NCBI GenBank assembly: GCA_009801015.1
Contig: VHZZ01001131.1
Span: forward strand, 98,702-133,210
Direction: 5' to 3'
DNA: 34,509 bases
DNA from: Silene noctiflora
Taxonomy: Eukaryota > Streptophyta > Magnoliopsida > Caryophyllales > Caryophyllaceae
Shown: positions 31,280 to 34,509 of the stretch, in pieces
Numbering within the stretch: the first letter of the stretch is position 1
Layout: every line of letters starts with the position of its first letter
Notes under the pieces: model-generated
Database searches by the model: none
What the model was told of the DNA's origin: nothing
What the model saw: the letters and a program-made list of their open reading frames with translations, nothing else
Program-made: the position numbers and the translations under genes

Positions 31280-31488
31280 CTCCTCCTATCCCGGTTATTT
31301 GTTATTCTTTTTTATTTTTTGGTATCTCAGTCAATTGTTGTTATTTCTATTTTAAAAATTATCTTGACGAACAATTTGATTATTCACATTTAATTTGATC
31401 TACTTGTCATTTAATAATTGACCATTTTCTCTTTTCTTGGTTTTTACATCCAAACCAGAAAACAATAATTAAGCGGGGACGGAGGGAG
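31280..31488. mobile_element. Stowaway-type (Tc1/mariner) MITE, 209 bp
   Basis: The left end CTCCTCCTATCCCGGTTATT and the reverse of the right end CTCCCTCCGTCCCCGCTTAA are the inverted termini, with TA on both sides (31278-31279, 31489-31490). The right terminus is the canonical CTCCCTCCGTCCC. It has no coding capacity. Confidence 0.88.
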
Positions 31489-31968
31489 TAACCATAATAT
31501 TAATCTGGTCCAAATTGAACTAGGTGGTGGGAATGACTAAGGAGTGATCCTCATTCAGTCATTCCTCACGTATTATAAAAACAAGCACGGGTAGAGTTTA
31601 ATTTGTGTTTATTTAAGCAATGACCAAAAGGTGAGTCAAGTTACATATTTTATTGCTTTGTCAGATAAAATAGTTCAGAAATCAGAATTCACAGAATTTT
31701 CATACACACAAGTATAAAAAGTGTTGCACTGCTACTTTATTGGATTGCAGTGTGTTTGCCGCTTGAATTGGGCTTGACCTTGTGCCTCAAGCAAGCTCAA
31801 CTCTTCTTCCTTTAAAAGGTTATGGGTCCCACACTTTCAACTAGTCGTATTTGTCAAACACCCAGCCAATCACCATTGAAGAGGTTTCAATGGAAAATCT
31901 CTTGAATCTTGTTTCATACGGATTACGGAGGACTTGACTTGACTTGTCACTCTTAGGTCCTTTTACCC

Positions 31969-32236
31969 AACACAAATTTAAATGGAAGACAGTCATTCTC
32001 CGTTAAAAGTTGAAGATGGATAGTGTTCCTTTTATCATATGTAAATCATAACAAATATGGGGTGCTCCATTTCCCACTCACTTACCCTCACATTTGCCTT
32101 ACTGTGAGATAAATATTATTAGTCTTCAACTTGTGACGAATAGTGTCTGTGAGAGAAATATTATCCGTTGAAACAACTTGTGACGAATAGTGCCCGTTAG
32201 AGGAATATTATTCGTTTTCAGCTTGTGACGGATTTG
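31969..32236. mobile_element. 'gacggatagtgtc' foldback MITE, copy B, with internal expansion
   Basis: It shares 'ggtgctccatttcccactcac' and 'gttgaagatggatagtgttcc' with copy A (29947-30146). TTTACCC occurs on both sides (31962-31968 and 32237-32243), a possible 7-bp target duplication. The right arm holds a tandem 46-bp repeat, CAACTTGTGACGAATAGTG at 32128 and 32174, with a third partial copy at 32221. Confidence 0.65.
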
Positions 32237-33426
32237 TTTACCCATACACAAAAAAGGAGTACTCATTTTAGACGCTTATTTCGTCTCAAGGGTTTGACAT
32301 ACCTTATATGATCAGTTTTATGATGGTTACATCTAGGGATCGCATTGGATCTAGGACTCTATTTATATCTGCGGTCTCGGACCCTGATGAGGCGAATATG
32401 AATCTCATTTTTATGGATCCAATGGATATGGGTCGGATATGAAAATTTACGTGAATATGGATATGGATCTTGTCACTAAGATCCAGACCCTACCCAGACC
32501 CATATTTTTTATTTTATTTTTAGATTTTTAGATGTAGAACAATAACTAATGTTTATATAAGTCATGTTTTCTTATCTTTTATTCAACCCTCTTATGTCAG
32601 TTTTCTTATTTTATAGTCATTAACGAATTTACAACCTAATTTAAATATTCGAGAAATAACAAATAACTTTTTCATCGTACAAATAATAACTTACGAGGTA
32701 ATTTGTTGCTTTATCATGAAAAATATCAACATATCATGAAAAATAATTTTTTCAACCTAATTAATCATTCTAATATGTTTTATGTAATTTTAATAATGAA
32801 AGTACTTTTAAAAGATGAAGAAATTGGTGGTCTTTTAATCCCCATCATTCATTCATACTAGCATGTAAAATTATAAACTCTACTTCAATACTCATTGTAG
32901 GCGGAACAAAGACGGTTGTAAATGTAAAAATAATCCCCCTTACTACTAAGAGAATAAAAATTCTCTCAGTTTTCCCTCCAAAAAACAAATAGTTAAATAA
33001 AGCAATAAGTAAATCTTTATTTCATTACATTATTATATTTTCAATGAATATATTCTTATAATTAAACTCTAATCGTTTAATTAAATTCATAATTATGATN
33101 TTTTCATTAAAATAAATTAAAATTGGTTTTAAACTATAAACCATAAGTTGCTAATTTTTTGAATAATGCAATAATATATTACTATAGATGTTGCTAAATT
33201 TTTGAATAATGCAATAATATATTACTGTAGATAATAATTTGACACATATTTAGTATTTACTATTAGTTTCGTGACAAAAAAATTTATTTAAAAAAAACAC
33301 CTTAACTTAATTCTCTTTGATTAGTTTTCCATTTCAATTTTTTTGTTTCATATCAAAATACAAAAGAGAGAAATATTAAATATTTATGGTGTGCAAATTT
33401 AATACACTAAAAAAAAAAAAAAACTC
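32237..33426. other. AT-rich intergenic stretch, repeat debris
   Basis: No gene is seen. Positions 32330-32510 contain 'ggatatggatcttgtcacta' and 'gatccagaccctacccagac' phrases that look like part of a dispersed repeat. A 43-bp tandem duplication lies at 33147-33232. Confidence 0.5.
33147..33232. repeat. Tandem duplication, 43-bp unit x2
   Basis: GTTGCTAATTTTTTGAATAA at 33147 recurs as GTTGCTAAATTTTTGAATAA at 33190. The copies stay aligned through GCAATAATATATTACT and TAGAT with two mismatches. Confidence 0.9.
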
Positions 33427-33432
33427 TATATA

Positions 33433-33460
33433 CTGCGCAATGGCGCGGGATCTGTACTAG
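33433..33460 (+). mobile_element. Helitron-like 3' terminus
   Basis: CTGCGC-AATG-GCGCGG (33433-33448) forms a 6-bp hairpin with one G-T pair. Eight bases later comes CTAG (33457-33460), followed by T. A GC-rich hairpin about 10 nt before a terminal CTRR next to T is the Helitron 3' signature. The 5' end (TC) was not located, so element length is unknown. No Rep/helicase coding is present nearby. Confidence 0.6.
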
Positions 33461-33548
33461 TTTTAAAGTAATCTCTATGTTTGACTAATAGTGAGCACAA
33501 TTTGTTCTCACTTCTTAAATAACCTTTAATCGGATAATTTGATAATAA

Positions 33549-33886
33549 GGTGTTGTTTGGTTATCACAATAAATGCGGGTGAATTATCGAAGATGTCTTA
33601 ATCTAGTGGTTAAGACGGAGGTATTGTGGACAATAGGTTCCAGGTTCGAATCCTCCTTCCCCTCTATTGTAATGCGACTATGTGCACCTAAGGCATTGCC
33701 AATTTCACCACTAAAGAAGAGTTTGATTACCTAACCCCTTAGGCCCCATGTAATTGGAAACTCCCGTGTCAATTTAATTCTGGTTTGTCAACCAAATGTC
33801 TTTTTGAGTGATTACATGAATTGTCTAATTCCCGTATTTTTAAAATTAATGGGAGCTTAATTCAGCCATGACAACCAAACGACACC
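33549..33886. mobile_element. Tourist-type MITE, 338 bp, containing a SINE head
   Basis: The left end GGTGTTGTTTGGTTATCA and the reverse of the right end GGTGTCGTTTGGTTGTCA are clear inverted repeats. TAA flanks both sides (33546-33548, 33887-33889). The interior from about 33586 holds a tRNA-like sequence that is not part of the inverted structure. It could be a SINE inserted into the MITE or captured by it. Confidence 0.75.
33586..33665 (+). mobile_element. tRNA-derived SINE head (pol III A and B boxes)
   Basis: The A-box-like TAATCTAGTGG (33599-33609) and the perfect B box GGTTCGAATCC (33643-33653) are 33 bp apart, the normal tRNA spacing. The D-arm stem TCTTA/TAAGA is intact. The T stem and acceptor stem do not pair properly, so this is not a working tRNA gene but a SINE head. 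The 3' boundary and tail are unclear. Confidence 0.7.
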
Positions 33887-33889
33887 TAA

Positions 33890-34509
33890 ATCTTAATCAA
33901 AGTTGATTTTTATCTAGTAGTCAAATATAGAATAACCTTAATCGAGTAGTCTCTATATTTGAACGATTAACAAGATATGTATTGTGCTCACCTTAATTTG
34001 ACTAACCCGCTGGCCATACAAACGGACTACAGGAGTGTAACCATTCAAATTCAACTGGATCGGATTTGGGTTGAAAGGTTTAATACTTGTGAGATGAACC
34101 TGGCACGACTTGATCTGTTTACCAGGTCTAAATTCATTACATTTGGCGAATTATAAAGGAGGAAATCAACTAAACTAGGTGATAAAATAATGAGAGACAA
34201 TATTCATGACCCACGTTTAAATCCTATCAACATCAAATAATATCCGAATACTTAGATCACTTGAGTGTGTGTTACCCAACTTTTTCTCCCCGTATATTTA
34301 GATGATAATTGATAAGCCCAATATTCAGTTGTTGAATAATGAGATGGCGTCACCCGGTGGCGCTCAATTTTGGCGTCACCGGGGTTATTATTGTAAATTC
34401 ATTAGTTAATTTGTTTTCCCTCCATCAAAATTTAAAATTCAAATTAAATGGTGTTGAAGGGTAGTTTAGGAATTTAACATTATTAATTAATTATAACAAT
34501 AATGATAAT
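33890..34509. other. Intergenic end of window
   Basis: No gene is seen. GGCGTCACCCGG at 34346 and GGCGTCACCGGG at 34372 form a GC-rich near-direct repeat in otherwise AT-rich DNA. Confidence 0.5.

Noticed and set aside
33586-33665. A functional tRNA gene
   Set aside because: The pol III boxes and D stem are present, but the T stem has mismatches and no acceptor stem pairs, so it is a SINE head.

Overview
The window is nuclear DNA from a flowering plant. It is AT-rich, carries four intron-split genes with ordinary GT-AG junctions, and holds many small non-autonomous transposons. The dispersed repeats (an 'agacggtctcaca'-type foldback family and a 'cttgtgacggatagtg'-type foldback family) look to me like those common in Caryophyllales, perhaps Amaranthaceae or Caryophyllaceae. 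That placement is an impression from memory, not a demonstrated result.

Layout. Positions 1-6600 are repeat-rich. They hold the cut end of a Tourist-type MITE, a 5'-truncated L1-type LINE with a perfect 18-bp target-site duplication, a non-coding stretch that looks like an old repeat, a broken defensin-like gene exon, and a complete 302-bp Tourist-type MITE. Positions 7209-26803 are the gene island. BRX1 (ribosome biogenesis, + strand, 8 exons, 325 codons) is followed by an SPD1/Ycf45-like plastid P-loop ATPase (+ strand, 9 exons, 683 codons). A secreted acid lipase of the MPL1/triacylglycerol lipase 2 type (- strand, 9 exons, 396 codons) and a five-finger CCCH zinc-finger protein of the ZFN type (- strand, 7 exons, 410 codons) come next. 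All four reading frames can be assembled from start to stop without a frameshift or nonsense codon. Positions 26804-34509 hold no gene I can support, only AT-rich intergenic DNA with several MITEs, a Helitron-like 3' end and a tRNA-derived SINE head inside a Tourist-type element.

The four genes have unrelated jobs (nucleolus, plastid, secreted lipid hydrolysis, RNA binding), as expected for neighbours on a plant chromosome. There is no operon-like system. The most interesting points are the layering and precision of the mobile-element insertions. One MITE lies 8 nt from a splice donor, a Stowaway lies about 65 bp upstream of a start codon, and SINE/RTE-tail copies recur in introns of all four genes taken together. 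The cysteine-rich defensin-like pseudogene is the other notable find. I found no clear new biological system.
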